Of a stretch of DNA of 64,000 nt, positions 1-8,458 are shown in pieces (the stretch's first letter is position 1; every line of letters begins with the position of its first letter). The stretch covers positions 1 to 64,000 of the forward strand of contig CAZWVJ010000005.1 of the NCBI GenBank assembly GCA_964636865.1, read 5' to 3'. The position numbers and the translations under genes are program-made. The notes under the pieces were generated by a model that ran no database searches, was not told the DNA's origin, and worked only from the letters and a program-made list of their open reading frames with translations. This DNA is from B1SED10-75 sp964636865 (GTDB lineage: Bacteria; Bacillota; Dethiobacteria; DTU022; PWGO01).

Positions 1-806
1 CCTCTTTCTTTTGTTTTACATCTAAATAATATCATTTCCGGTGATTCCTTCCACATTTCGGTTACTATAGTTTCTCCGGGGTAGACGGGCCTAGAAAAAC
101 GAACCTTTATGGCTCTAAACATTTCTGTATTATCATTACATAACCTCCTGAGAATAGCTCTTCCCGCTACTCCAAAGGTGCAAAGCCCGTGCAAAATGGG
201 TTTGTCGAAGCCGGCCATTTGCGCAAACTCGGGGTCTATGTGCAAAGGATTTGAATCGCCGGAAAGGCGGTAGATAGCAGCCTGCTGGGGAAGAGTTTCT
301 AATTCTACCACCTCGTCCGGCTCTCTGTCAGGTGCTTCATAGCCGGGTTCAGGGCCTTTTTCTCCTCCAAAACCTCCTTCACCTCGAATAAAAAAGCCAA
401 TGCGGTTATAATAGACTACATCCCCTTTATTGTCTACTGTTTCTACGTCTATTTCTACCAAAGCTCCTTTGCCTTTGTCGTATATATTGGCTATCTTTGG
501 TTTGGATACCAATTCTCCATCAACGGGAGCCGGATGTTTCTTTTGCTCCAGATACTGCTCGCCATGCAACAACATAGCCGGATTAAATTGAATTTCTTCC
601 ATGCTCATGAAACTGCTAACCGCAGGTACCAGGGGAATAACTCCGAAAGTAGGCAAAGCCACCAGGTTATTTTCGTACACGTATTTCAGATCCTCCGGAT
701 CTGCGCCGGCGCCAACTCCAAGGGCATAAAGTATCACATCTTTCTGGGTAAAATTGTAAGGCAACGCTTCTAATTCTTTACCAACTGCTGACAAATCGAT
801 AGGCAT
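1..806 (-). CDS. MaoC-type (R)-specific enoyl-CoA hydratase (hydratase 2), C-terminus cut by window edge
   Basis: The gene begins with ATG at 806, 8 bases after a GGAGG site, and runs off the left edge, so about 268 residues are visible and no stop is seen. The N-terminal half (MPIDLSAVGKELEALPYNFT) resembles the degenerate hot-dog domain of two-domain hydratase 2 enzymes. The second half carries the hydratase 2 signature SGDSNPLHIDPEFA followed by FDKPILHGLCTFG, with the catalytic Asp and His. By family knowledge it hydrates trans-2-enoyl-CoA to (R)-3-hydroxyacyl-CoA. The 183 bases upstream hold a 7-bp hairpin (842-858) in the presumed leader. It lies near an enoyl-CoA hydratase and MmgE/PrpD, which suggests acyl-CoA catabolism (inference). 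Confidence 0.85.
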   Translation of the reverse strand, partial: MPIDLSAVGKELEALPYNFTQKDVILYALGVGAGADPEDLKYVYENNLVALPTFGVIPLVPAVSSFMSMEEIQFNPAMLLHGEQYLEQKKHPAPVDGELVSKPKIANIYDKGKGALVEIDVETVDNKGDVVYYNRIGFFIRGEGGFGGEKGPEPGYEAPDREPDEVVELETLPQQAAIYRLSGDSNPLHIDPEFAQMAGFDKPILHGLCTFGVAGRAILRRLCNDNTEMFRAIKVRFSRPVYPGETIVTEMWKESPEMILFRCKTKER

Positions 807-989
807 AAATAATTACCTCCTTATAATTATTAATATTTTTTAGGCTGATCTTCAGCCTACTTGAAGCCGTTTTTCCCATCAAATATATTGCTTAATAATT
901 AATATTAGATGAACAATTGTATTTCCCCTGCAATTTAATCGTTTTGGTGATTAAATAATTTTTTTGTATAAACATAAATATATATTATT

Positions 990-3002
990 TTAGCCTGCCT
1001 TTATTTCTTTGCGTTCTTTGCGTCTTTTAAAAATTCGGCGAATTAAAACTATAATAACCACCAGAGCTATTATAGCAAGGATAAACCAAACATAAAATGG
1101 TACTGTCCACACTTCATTGGCTCGCTCCATGGTATCCACATAATAATGCGATATTTCCGGTATGCCATCTTCAGCCTGCGGCTGCATTGCTGCGTACTCA
1201 ACAAGTGCCTGCCAGGCTTTAACTTCGTTTCCTTCATTATCATAAACTACAACATCCGGTGCAATATCTCCTTCATCATCCATGTACCTGAGGGGCTCGC
1301 CTTCCTCGTCCTTGGGGACAATCTCCAGCATGGGCAAGATATGTAGGACCTCTTCCAGGGTGGGCAAATGATAAAGGACATAAGACTCCGTAACCACATG
1401 ATAAAGCTGCTCATCACCCCAAGGTAACGGTTCATAATCTTCATCTTTTGTGCTTTGCAGGCCCTCGCCGGTGTACTTCTCGGCATTGACTACAGTCCGA
1501 ATTGAAGGAACAGGCGTTTGGTCCCCGAATAAATCTATAATTTGAAAAGGAATGTTAAAAATAACAGTCCGATGGGGATCATAATCCAGTCGAAGGCCTG
1601 AAATTTGAGGGTATTCTTCATGCCCGCGGAAATCCGAAAAAGAAATAAAATAAAAAACTTCCAGAATACGGCGCACTTCTTCCCCGGTAAGATAAAAACT
1701 CACCAGGGGATGACCGGGCTTTAAGTCAGGACCGGTTCCGGTAAGAGGAATGTCCGCAAGATCTTTAAAAGATAGATATCCGGACTCCAGGTCTCTCCAA
1801 CACAATCCGGAAGGAAGTAAAGAAAAATCTACCCTTTCTCCCAGTTTTTCACCTGCTACTAATCTTATGGCATCCGTGGCAAAGTTCCCCATGTTTGTTT
1901 CTTGCATGGGTTCGCTAGTAAGCTCGAAGCCGGAGCGGGCAACGGTGTCATCCATGCCTTCATATTCCCCATCAGTAAGCTTTTCCACTGCTTCATCAAG
2001 TCGTTCGTCAAAATATAAAACAGAGTCGGCAACATCTTTGTCTTCTTCTACATCTTCATCCAGAGGGAGGTGATAAGGATTCCCTAATTCTTCATTTCTC
2101 AGCCTAATACTTTCATGGTAAGGATCGTAAGCAAGTTCCAGCATGCAAAGATCTTCCAAATATGCCGAGGTTTGGATTATAATTGTATCGTTCACGAATT
2201 TTGGTTCATAAGTTTCATGTTCGTGCCCTCCCAAAATGATATCTATTCCGGAAACATCTTCCGCTAATTCCAGGTTATATCTCATATTTTCATGAATGAG
2301 AAGAATGATTATATCAACTTCTTTTTCTTCAAATGCGGCCACTTTTTCCCGGGCTACTTCATGGGAATCCGGGAAATTAACAGGTCCATGCTTAAAAATA
2401 TCCAGCCCGATGGTACTCCTTCCATGAAGGCCCATAAACCCTACTTCCAAGCCGTTTTCCAATTCCTTGATGTGGCTGTCCGTAAAAAGTCCTTCCGCAG
2501 CCAAAGGGTGCCCTTCAGGAGGTTCCGTGTTACTGGCAACAATGACAGGCCTCAAGTCTTTATCGGGATAACCGGCGTTTTCAATTAATTTTGCCAATCC
2601 CCGCGATCCCAGATCAAATTCGTGATTACCCAGGGTAATTGCGTCATAACCCACTTTTTGCATCATTTGCAATTCCGGCGAATATCCCAGCAAATTGAGC
2701 CAGTAGTATATATAAGGGCTGAGAAAATCGCCGCCGTCTGTTAGCATAACGGGTTCGCCTCGAGCTTCTTTTTCTTCCCTTATTTCGTTAACAGCTCCAC
2801 CCAAAACCGGGAAACGGTCTACCCGGGAATGAATGTCGTTGGTATGTAAAATAGTAAAATGTTTTTCTTCTCTTTCTTCGACTTCTGCTTCTTCGGCTTC
2901 TACGGGTGTTCCCCAAAAATTTTCCCCTGAATTAAAAACTGTGGTTACCACAAAAGTAATTACTAATATAAATAATAAAAATAATCGGGTTTTTAGCAAC
3001 AT
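990..3002 (-). CDS. Membrane-anchored 5'-nucleotidase / 2',3'-cyclic phosphodiesterase family metallophosphatase
   Basis: 670 aa. An N-terminal hydrophobic signal (residues 1-25) is followed by an acidic linker and a calcineurin-like metallophosphatase domain: HTNDIHS at 53-59, GGDF near 90, GNHEFD at 125-130, then GGHEHETY. The second half is the 5'-nucleotidase C-terminal substrate domain (NMGNFATDAIR, LPSGLC). A second hydrophobic segment at about 634-656 followed by RRIFKRRKERKE anchors the protein, so the catalytic domains should face the outside. UshA-like enzymes hydrolyse nucleotides to nucleosides plus phosphate. It starts 17 bases after the MmgE/PrpD stop and is probably co-transcribed. 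Most secreted relatives lack the C-terminal transmembrane anchor or use LPXTG. Confidence 0.85.
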   Translation of the reverse strand: MLLKTRLFLLFILVITFVVTTVFNSGENFWGTPVEAEEAEVEEREEKHFTILHTNDIHSRVDRFPVLGGAVNEIREEKEARGEPVMLTDGGDFLSPYIYYWLNLLGYSPELQMMQKVGYDAITLGNHEFDLGSRGLAKLIENAGYPDKDLRPVIVASNTEPPEGHPLAAEGLFTDSHIKELENGLEVGFMGLHGRSTIGLDIFKHGPVNFPDSHEVAREKVAAFEEKEVDIIILLIHENMRYNLELAEDVSGIDIILGGHEHETYEPKFVNDTIIIQTSAYLEDLCMLELAYDPYHESIRLRNEELGNPYHLPLDEDVEEDKDVADSVLYFDERLDEAVEKLTDGEYEGMDDTVARSGFELTSEPMQETNMGNFATDAIRLVAGEKLGERVDFSLLPSGLCWRDLESGYLSFKDLADIPLTGTGPDLKPGHPLVSFYLTGEEVRRILEVFYFISFSDFRGHEEYPQISGLRLDYDPHRTVIFNIPFQIIDLFGDQTPVPSIRTVVNAEKYTGEGLQSTKDEDYEPLPWGDEQLYHVVTESYVLYHLPTLEEVLHILPMLEIVPKDEEGEPLRYMDDEGDIAPDVVVYDNEGNEVKAWQALVEYAAMQPQAEDGIPEISHYYVDTMERANEVWTVPFYVWFILAIIALVVIIVLIRRIFKRRKERKEIKAG

Positions 3003-3019
3003 AATTATTGAGTACTCCT

Positions 3020-4654
3020 TTATTTAATGTTAAGCATATCCAGTAGTTCCCCGGCTTTAAAATCTTCTTCCAGCACCAGTCGGCATATTTCTTCCGCCTT
3101 TTTTTCTCCTAAAACAGGTTCTGCTTCCCGATACCATTTTTCCTTTGCTTCTTCCAGGTATGTTTGGCCTCCCGGCGCTCCGCGGGGAATATGGTAATAT
3201 GCCCTGTATTGTTTCCCGTCTTGTAAATACAAGTGAACTTTAGCTCCAAAAGGAAGGCGCATTTCATCAAGGTTTACATTGCCCAAATCAAAGGGAGGAA
3301 TAGAATTATTTTTCAAGCGGCGGCGTGTTTCCAGGTGCTGAAATAACTTTTTTAAAGATGGCCCCACTCTGATTAAACGAAGCAAAGGGCTTAATTTCAA
3401 ATCCGGCAATTGGCTGGTAGTTTTTAATTCCTTGCGAACTTTTTTAAGTTGGGAAAAGGAATAGCCGGCTAATACTTTACTTAAATCCAAACTCTCATCC
3501 ACAGCTTTTACCACTTCTACAGTGCTTTCCCAATCATGTATCAGCCGGACTTTTGAAGCGAGGTAGACAATATCTTCTTTGTTTTTCTCCAAATAATCTT
3601 CATCCAGGCTCTGAGGTGTAACCCTCTCATTTAAAATTGCTAAAGCCAGGGAATAAGCTACAGAAAAGTTTATGTTTATGGGCAAAAGTGAAGTCGAGTC
3701 CCGATACTTCCGAGATAACTCCTCCATTCCGGCTGTGAGAATGCTGGCTTCCACTACTACCTCTTTGACCTCTTCAGGCTTAATACACCTGCCCACATCT
3801 TCCTGCAATTGCCCCTGTATATCCTCCCAGGCGTCAAGAGCAGCATCTACGTAAGCACAACCGGGAAAACGCTTGAAGATAAGAGTATCTGATACCCAGG
3901 CTTTGCCCCATCCGGAAAAGAAAAAATTCATGGGAACCGGTGAAAACTCTTCTAAAAAACCCTGGTTTTCCTCCAATAATTTGGGGTTCCCGGTGATGCC
4001 GGCTTGCGCCAAAAAAGCGGAATGCACACCGGTTATGGTAGGGGTGGCCGCTGTGGTTACTTTGCATTCGCCTCCCATGAAACCCGGATAAAGGGGCAAT
4101 AAAGGTTGATAAAGAGCCACGGCCAGGCTGTGAGTGGTAATTTCCCGCCCAAATCCCAAAATGCGAGAAACGGCCGTAGAAGCTGCTGCAAGATGTATAT
4201 ACGACCAAAGCTGCCCGTTTCTGGGGCCAAAAATAGTAGCTGCTCCTAATCTACCTGCTATCTCATTGGCAGCCACAACTGCCGGTAAAAATTGAGACCA
4301 AGTCAATTGTTCTCTATCAGCCAGCAGCAAAGAAGTAGTTACTGCAGAATGACCGGTATGGCCCATAAACAGGTAATCATCATAATCAAGAATCATGCCC
4401 AGGGAACAATTCAACAAAAGCGATTCTTCCAGTGTATAGGCTCGTCCATTAGGTATAGCCCAAAAACCATCATCCATATTCTTGGAACCCGGAAAAGCAT
4501 TCATTAATTTTTTTCCGGTCTGTACCTGCAAACCCGCCATCATGGCTGCCAGAACACTTAACACCTGGTAGCGGACTTTTTCTTCTATCCGCGGAGGGAT
4601 ATCGTCTCGTTTAAGCATGCAAGACCAATCCGCAAATTCTTCCAGTAAATTCAT
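3020..4654 (-). CDS. MmgE/PrpD family protein (2-methylcitrate dehydratase-like)
   Basis: 544 aa with ATG at 4654 after AGGAAGG. The N-terminal all-helical domain shows family features: an early LEEFADWSC segment, a conserved block around DYDDYLFMGHTGHSAVTTSLL, and FMGGECKVTTAATPTITGVHSAFLA. The family includes 2-methylcitrate dehydratase, cis-aconitate decarboxylase and iminodisuccinate epimerase, so the exact substrate is not assigned. At 544 aa it is longer than the usual 450-500. No other methylcitrate-cycle gene is in the window. It is transcribed together with the downstream 5'-nucleotidase, and the upstream gap (4655-4898) contains repeats and a hairpin. Confidence 0.75.
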   Translation of the reverse strand: MNLLEEFADWSCMLKRDDIPPRIEEKVRYQVLSVLAAMMAGLQVQTGKKLMNAFPGSKNMDDGFWAIPNGRAYTLEESLLLNCSLGMILDYDDYLFMGHTGHSAVTTSLLLADREQLTWSQFLPAVVAANEIAGRLGAATIFGPRNGQLWSYIHLAAASTAVSRILGFGREITTHSLAVALYQPLLPLYPGFMGGECKVTTAATPTITGVHSAFLAQAGITGNPKLLEENQGFLEEFSPVPMNFFFSGWGKAWVSDTLIFKRFPGCAYVDAALDAWEDIQGQLQEDVGRCIKPEEVKEVVVEASILTAGMEELSRKYRDSTSLLPININFSVAYSLALAILNERVTPQSLDEDYLEKNKEDIVYLASKVRLIHDWESTVEVVKAVDESLDLSKVLAGYSFSQLKKVRKELKTTSQLPDLKLSPLLRLIRVGPSLKKLFQHLETRRRLKNNSIPPFDLGNVNLDEMRLPFGAKVHLYLQDGKQYRAYYHIPRGAPGGQTYLEEAKEKWYREAEPVLGEKKAEEICRLVLEEDFKAGELLDMLNIK

Positions 4655-4690
4655 TGCTTATACCTTCCTTTAACAGATATTTTTATCTAG

Positions 4691-4762
4691 TTTCGGGCGA
4701 GGATACTCCCACTCCTAAACTACAGCTTAAGTGGGAGAGGAACCGCCATTCCTCCTTTATAA
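4691..4762. repeat. Hairpin resembling an IS200/IS605-type element end (relict)
   Basis: On the plus strand CTCCCACT and AGTGGGAG form perfect 8-bp arms around a 16-base loop, flanked by GCGAGGATA on one side and AGGAACCGCCATTCCTCC on the other. Read on the minus strand it runs AATGGCGGTTCC, hairpin, then TATCCTCGCCC. This arrangement recalls ends of TnpB-carrying IS200/IS605 elements in Firmicutes. That identification is from memory and no transposase ORF is present, so it is at most a relict. Confidence 0.3.
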
Positions 4763-4830
4763 GCAAAATAACATAGTTAGTTAAGGCCTGGGCCGGTTAG
4801 CCGGAGCTTCTAAATTATAAATAAGTTAAC

Positions 4831-4903
4831 AAGTTAACACAAAGTGTTCTTCATTACTTCATTGCAGTGTTCTTCATTGAGTTAACATACAGTGTTCTTT
4901 ATT
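4831..4903. repeat. Imperfect 25-bp direct repeat with AGTGTTCTTCATT core
   Basis: The core AGTGTTCTTCATT occurs at 4843-4855 and 4866-4878, and as AGTGTTCTTTATT at 4891-4903. The first and third copies belong to a longer 25-bp repeat (4831-4855 and 4879-4903) that starts with AGTTAAC. The first copy also contains the small inverted repeat AACAC-AAA-GTGTT. The last copy overlaps the stop codon and final codons of the enoyl-CoA hydratase gene. Function unknown; it could be slippage-generated. Confidence 0.6.
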
Positions 4904-5672
4904 GGGAGTCATCTTTAAAAAGTTCATTTAATTTATCTCCTAAAACCCTTTCAGCTGCGGCGGTTTCATACTGCAGCCCCGTATCCAAATGAGAATTCAT
5001 AGACATATTGAGAGCACGCTTCGCAGCTTGAACAGCCGCCGGAGATAAGCTTATAATCTCGTCAGCCATTTCTGACGCTTTTTCCATCAACGTGTCTTTT
5101 GAATAAACATGATTTACCAGACCTATGCGGTGTGCTTCATCGGCATCAAATTTGCGACCGGTGAGGACGAGTTCCTTGGCCATTCCCGGCCCTACCAAAC
5201 GGGGCAACCTTTGTGTGCCTCCGGCGTCAGGTACCAAACCGTAAGCAACTTCCGGGATGGAAAATATAGTATCGTCGGCAGAGATCCTTATATCGCCTGC
5301 CAGAGCCAGCTCCATGCCGGCCCCCATGCATGCGCCTTTAATAGCTACAATTACCGGAACAGGCATTTTCTCATAAAGAGAAAAAATATGGCTCACATGC
5401 TGTAATGTTTCAATGCCATCTCGAAGGGTAATACCCATTGATAATCCTCCGGGGGTTGCCGCCGCCTTTAGATCCAAACCGGCACAAAACACTTCACCGG
5501 CTCCGGTGAGGATAACTACCTTTACTTCGGGTGAATGTTTAACCTTGAGAGCCGCTTCTTCTAATCCTGCCCATACTTCCCCATCCAATGCATTTCGTCG
5601 TTCCGGACGATTGATTGAAATAGTCGCCGTTTCTTCTTTTATCTCCAATTGCACTTTTTCCGTCTTTAACAT
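4899..5672 (-). CDS. Enoyl-CoA hydratase/isomerase (crotonase) family protein
   Basis: 257 aa from ATG 5672, chosen because AAAGGTGG lies 6 bases upstream and the length fits the family. An upstream in-frame ATG at 5738 has no ribosome site. Crotonase features are RPERRNALDGEV, the oxyanion-hole segment VFCAGLDLK, and IKGACMGAGMELALAGDIRI followed by FSIPEVAYGLVPDAGGTQRLPRLVG with the Glu that usually activates water. It is likely (S)-specific hydration of 2-enoyl-CoA or a related reaction; isomerases share this fold. It belongs with the MaoC hydratase and MmgE/PrpD genes to the left, but is separated from them by a 244-bp repeat-containing gap. Confidence 0.85.
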   Translation of the reverse strand: MLKTEKVQLEIKEETATISINRPERRNALDGEVWAGLEEAALKVKHSPEVKVVILTGAGEVFCAGLDLKAAATPGGLSMGITLRDGIETLQHVSHIFSLYEKMPVPVIVAIKGACMGAGMELALAGDIRISADDTIFSIPEVAYGLVPDAGGTQRLPRLVGPGMAKELVLTGRKFDADEAHRIGLVNHVYSKDTLMEKASEMADEIISLSPAAVQAAKRALNMSMNSHLDTGLQYETAAAERVLGDKLNELFKDDSQ

Positions 5673-5883
5673 GAAAAACCACCTTTCAATAATACGAGAT
5701 TCGCAATCATAAACTTTTTCACCTTTGGATATTAACATTTCTATGTACTATTATATATTCCTTTTTTTTCTCCTGCAGAAAGCGGTTTAATTTATTGGCA
5801 AAACCGTAAAAACGTTTAAGGAAAAAGCAAGCACAAAATAGCTGAAACTTAATGTAAGAAAAGGCATTATGCAAAATTTCCTT

Positions 5884-5917
5884 TAAAAAAACGATGGGAT
5901 TACTCCCACCGTTTTTC
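5884..5917 (-). terminator. Rho-independent terminator downstream of dodecin
   Basis: On the minus strand CGGTGGGA and TCCCATCG pair across a 4-base loop (one G-U wobble) and are followed by seven T. The plus strand also has GTTTTT after the stem, so the structure may work in both directions. It lies 38 bases past the dodecin stop. Confidence 0.8.
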
Positions 5918-5954
5918 TATTTGTTATTCCCTTTTCTCAAAATGTAAGTCTTTT

Positions 5955-6158
5955 TTAGTCTTGATATTTAAAGGAAACTCTTAACTTGGTTCTGTAATAA
6001 AGCGTACCTTCATCGTATCTTACATCCTGCTCTACGACTTCACCTACCCTGAGATCCCTTAGGGATTGAGAGGCTCTTTCCATGGCAACCTTAGCGGCTT
6101 CTGCCCACCCTTTTTCACTGGTGCCAATAATCTCAATAACTTTGTAAACACTTTCCAT
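5955..6158 (-). CDS. Dodecin family flavin-binding protein
   Basis: 67 aa, ATG 6158 after AGGAGGT. The whole sequence fits the dodecin fold: MESVYKVIEIIGTSEKGWAEAAKVAMERAS, a helix, then beta strands ending LYYRTKLRVSFKYQD. Dodecins form hollow dodecamers that bind flavin dimers or coenzyme A derivatives and buffer free flavin in the cytoplasm (family knowledge). It is monocistronic, with its own terminator downstream and a hairpin separating it from the upstream mutase gene. Confidence 0.9.
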   Translation of the reverse strand: MESVYKVIEIIGTSEKGWAEAAKVAMERASQSLRDLRVGEVVEQDVRYDEGTLYYRTKLRVSFKYQD

Positions 6159-6267
6159 TTTATAACCTCCTTATTATTGTTGTTGAAAGTTATTTTACCT
6201 TTTATTTTCGCATAAGTCAAATAAAAATAAATATTTCTATTATTTAATAAAATTTGCAGCAAACTTA

Positions 6268-6303
6268 ATTAATCTCCCGCCTGTAGAGGCGGGAGATTTT
6301 TTG
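6268..6303. terminator. Strong bidirectional hairpin between mutase and dodecin genes
   Basis: AATCTCCCGCC and GGCGGGAGATT form an 11-bp perfect stem around a 5-6 base loop (6271-6297). The plus strand has six T after the stem; the minus strand, which carries the adjacent genes, has only ATTAATTAAG. It probably ends the minus-strand mutase transcript, although the T-tract is better in the other direction. Confidence 0.65.
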
Positions 6304-6336
6304 GCGTTACAAGTTGAAATACCGCTAATGATTTTT

Positions 6337-7551
6337 TTACGCTCGATGAATAAAATAGTCCATTAACTTGTGGCCTTCGGGAAAATAAATACCGGAATTG
6401 GAGCTGCTTAATTCATCAAAACTGTTACCCGTTTGTTCCTTTTCTTGATTATTCCGGTAAATTAAAAATGGCACCGGATCTGCAGTATGGGTCCTTAAAG
6501 AAAGCGGAGTGTAATGGTCGGGTAAAATCATTATTTTGTATTCTATACCTTTTTCCGCTAACTGGTCTTGAAGGCGATTAACAATTTCCCGGTCTATAAA
6601 TTCTATCGCTTTGACTTTGTTGTCAATTTCATAATGATGACTGCATTCGTCAGGGGCTTCAACGTGAAGGTAGACAAAATCTGCTCCCTCTTCTAAACTT
6701 TTAACCGCGGCATCTGCTTTCCCTTTATAATTAGTATTTATCTCACCGGTGGCTCCCTTAACATTAACAGGCTTTATGCCGGCATAAATGCCGATTCCTT
6801 TTAACAGATCTACTGCCGAAATAATAACGCCTTCCAGACCATATTTTTGCCGGAAGGAAGGTAAAAGGGGCCTTTTCCCTTCCCCCCAAAGCCATATTGA
6901 ATTTGCAACGTTTAATCCCATAGAAGATCTTTTTAAATTTATAGGGTGGTCTTTCAAGATATTATAGCTTTTAACCATTAATTCTTTAATTATTTCTTTG
7001 CCTTTACCATCAGGTAAGTACTCCATAATTTTTTCTCCCATGATATCATGCGGAGGAACAAGTTTCCATTCATAGGGTGCCCCCTTCCACAACATAAGGT
7101 GCCTGTAACTTATACCATTATGAAAAGAAATTACTGAAGTGCCCAGTTGCTTGTTAATATCCCGCACAAGTTCTTCGGCTTCCCCCGTAGAAACCTCCCC
7201 GGCGCTGTAATCAATCATCTCTTTAGATTCATAAGGTTCATCGTGGGAAAGTGTTACCAGATTACATCTAAAAGAGACGTCACCGTCTTCCATCTTCACT
7301 CCCATGCTTACCGCCTCAAAAGGTGACCTTCCATCGTAATGCTCGGCAGGATTATAACCCAGCACCGATAGATTGGCAATGTCACTGCCCGCCGGAAAAC
7401 CTTCGGGAATAGTTTTCACCTGCCCTAAAATTCCCCGGCCGGCCATATAATCCATAGCCGGTTTAAAGGCTCTTTGTAAGGGAGTTTTATTTTGCAACTC
7501 TTTCATGGGATAGTCTCCCATGCCGTCTCCAAGTACTACTATATATTTCAC
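6337..7551 (-). CDS. apgM: Cofactor-independent phosphoglycerate mutase, archaeal type (or the related proposed homoserine kinase)
   Basis: 404 aa of the alkaline phosphatase superfamily. The N-terminus MKYIVVLGDGMGDYPMKELQ carries the metal-binding Asp. GSDIANLSVLGYNP contains the nucleophilic Ser, VYLHVEAPDECSHH supplies Asp and His ligands, and ILPDHYTPLSLRTHTADPVP supplies the remaining ligands. The archaeal ApgM family interconverts 2- and 3-phosphoglycerate. In bacteria a close subfamily has been proposed to be a homoserine kinase, and sequence alone does not separate the two here. It is followed within about 40 bases by no other gene and lies 30 bases downstream of the LOG-like gene. 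Confidence 0.8.
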   Translation of the reverse strand: MKYIVVLGDGMGDYPMKELQNKTPLQRAFKPAMDYMAGRGILGQVKTIPEGFPAGSDIANLSVLGYNPAEHYDGRSPFEAVSMGVKMEDGDVSFRCNLVTLSHDEPYESKEMIDYSAGEVSTGEAEELVRDINKQLGTSVISFHNGISYRHLMLWKGAPYEWKLVPPHDIMGEKIMEYLPDGKGKEIIKELMVKSYNILKDHPINLKRSSMGLNVANSIWLWGEGKRPLLPSFRQKYGLEGVIISAVDLLKGIGIYAGIKPVNVKGATGEINTNYKGKADAAVKSLEEGADFVYLHVEAPDECSHHYEIDNKVKAIEFIDREIVNRLQDQLAEKGIEYKIMILPDHYTPLSLRTHTADPVPFLIYRNNQEKEQTGNSFDELSSSNSGIYFPEGHKLMDYFIHRA

Positions 7552-7581
7552 TTTTAAAACTCCTTTAAACTAAATTATTAC

Positions 7582-8046
7582 TTACATTAATTTCCATAAT
7601 TTTTCTACTGCTTCTAATGCATTTTCCGCATAATATAATTTCTCTATTTTTTCAGAAGGACCTTTAAGTTCCCAGGTCTCTATACCCACTACAGGTTTCC
7701 CCATTTTTATAGCCAGCGCAATTTCTGAAAGAGTGCCGTATTCCCCGCTTATTGCTATAACTCCATCTGCCGAGCGCGCAATAACAGCATTTCTGGCTTC
7801 ACCCAGGCCGGTTGCGATGGAGAGTGTCAAGTAATTATTGCCTTCATATTTGCTATTGCCGGGAAGAATTCCAATAGCCACGCCATTGTTGTCAACAGTT
7901 CCTTTGGAAGCGGCTTCCATGACTCCACTTCCACCACCGCAAAGTAAAATAGCCCCTCTTTCAGCTATTTTCTCTCCGGTCTCCTTTGCTATTTGATAAG
8001 TTCTCGCGCTGCATTCCGCTCCACCAACAACAGCTATATAAAGCAT
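7582..8046 (-). CDS. TIGR00725-type LOG/Rossmann-fold nucleotide-binding protein
   Basis: 154 aa. The glycine-rich elements VVGGAECSARTY, AILLCGGGSGVMEAASKG and AIGILPG, then SADGVIAISGEYGTLSEIALAIKMGKPVVGI, are the SLOG/LOG-like Rossmann pattern (PGGxGTxxE-like region read as SGEYGTLSE). Relatives include lysine-decarboxylase-like and cytokinin phosphoribohydrolase proteins, but this short subgroup has no established reaction. It sits just upstream of the mutase gene on the same strand. Confidence 0.75.
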   Translation of the reverse strand: MLYIAVVGGAECSARTYQIAKETGEKIAERGAILLCGGGSGVMEAASKGTVDNNGVAIGILPGNSKYEGNNYLTLSIATGLGEARNAVIARSADGVIAISGEYGTLSEIALAIKMGKPVVGIETWELKGPSEKIEKLYYAENALEAVEKLWKLM

Positions 8047-8089
8047 CCAAGCACCCTTTCTTTTCTATATACTTAATTTAACTAAACCA

Positions 8090-8458
8090 TCAAAGGTTTA
8101 TGCCAACCAGGTGATTAAGTCTTAATAATTTTTCATGCTCATCAAATTCTATACCAACTAAATCAAAGCGGCAAAAAACTTCTTTATGCAGTTCCCGACA
8201 CATATAATATTGAGCCAATTTTTGCAGCCTTTTTCTCTTAGCCCCGGTAATGGATTGCTCGGGAGCTCCATATTTTTGGGAACTACGGCTTCTAACCTCA
8301 ACAAAAACCAGGCATTCTCCATCCCGGGCAATCAAATCTATTTCCCCCAGCTTGCATTTGTAATTGCGCAAAATTATTTTATAGCCGTTATCCCTTAAGT
8401 ATGAAGCTGCAATATTTTCAGCTTTATTACCTACTATTTTTTTACGTTTCCTTTTCAT
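8090..8458 (-). CDS. YraN family (UPF0102) nuclease-like protein
   Basis: 122 aa. The sequence follows the family order: GNKAENIAASYLRDNGYKIILRNYKCKLGEIDLIARDGECLVFVEVRSRSS. It shows the PD-(D/E)xK-like residues GEIDLIA and FVEVR. The gene abuts rnhB with no gap (start 8458, rnhB stop at 8459), the usual Firmicutes arrangement. A role in DNA repair or recombination is presumed from the fold but not demonstrated by the sequence. Confidence 0.9.
   Translation of the reverse strand: MKRKRKKIVGNKAENIAASYLRDNGYKIILRNYKCKLGEIDLIARDGECLVFVEVRSRSSQKYGAPEQSITGAKRKRLQKLAQYYMCRELHKEVFCRFDLVGIEFDEHEKLLRLNHLVGINL

Noticed and set aside
842..858. AGGCTGA/TCAGCCT hairpin as terminator
   Set aside because: The minus-strand transcript has A, not T, after the stem, and the T-run on the plus strand precedes it.
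4655..4898. CRISPR-like short repeats
   Set aside because: The cores are 13 bases with unequal spacers of 10 and 12 bases, and there are only three.
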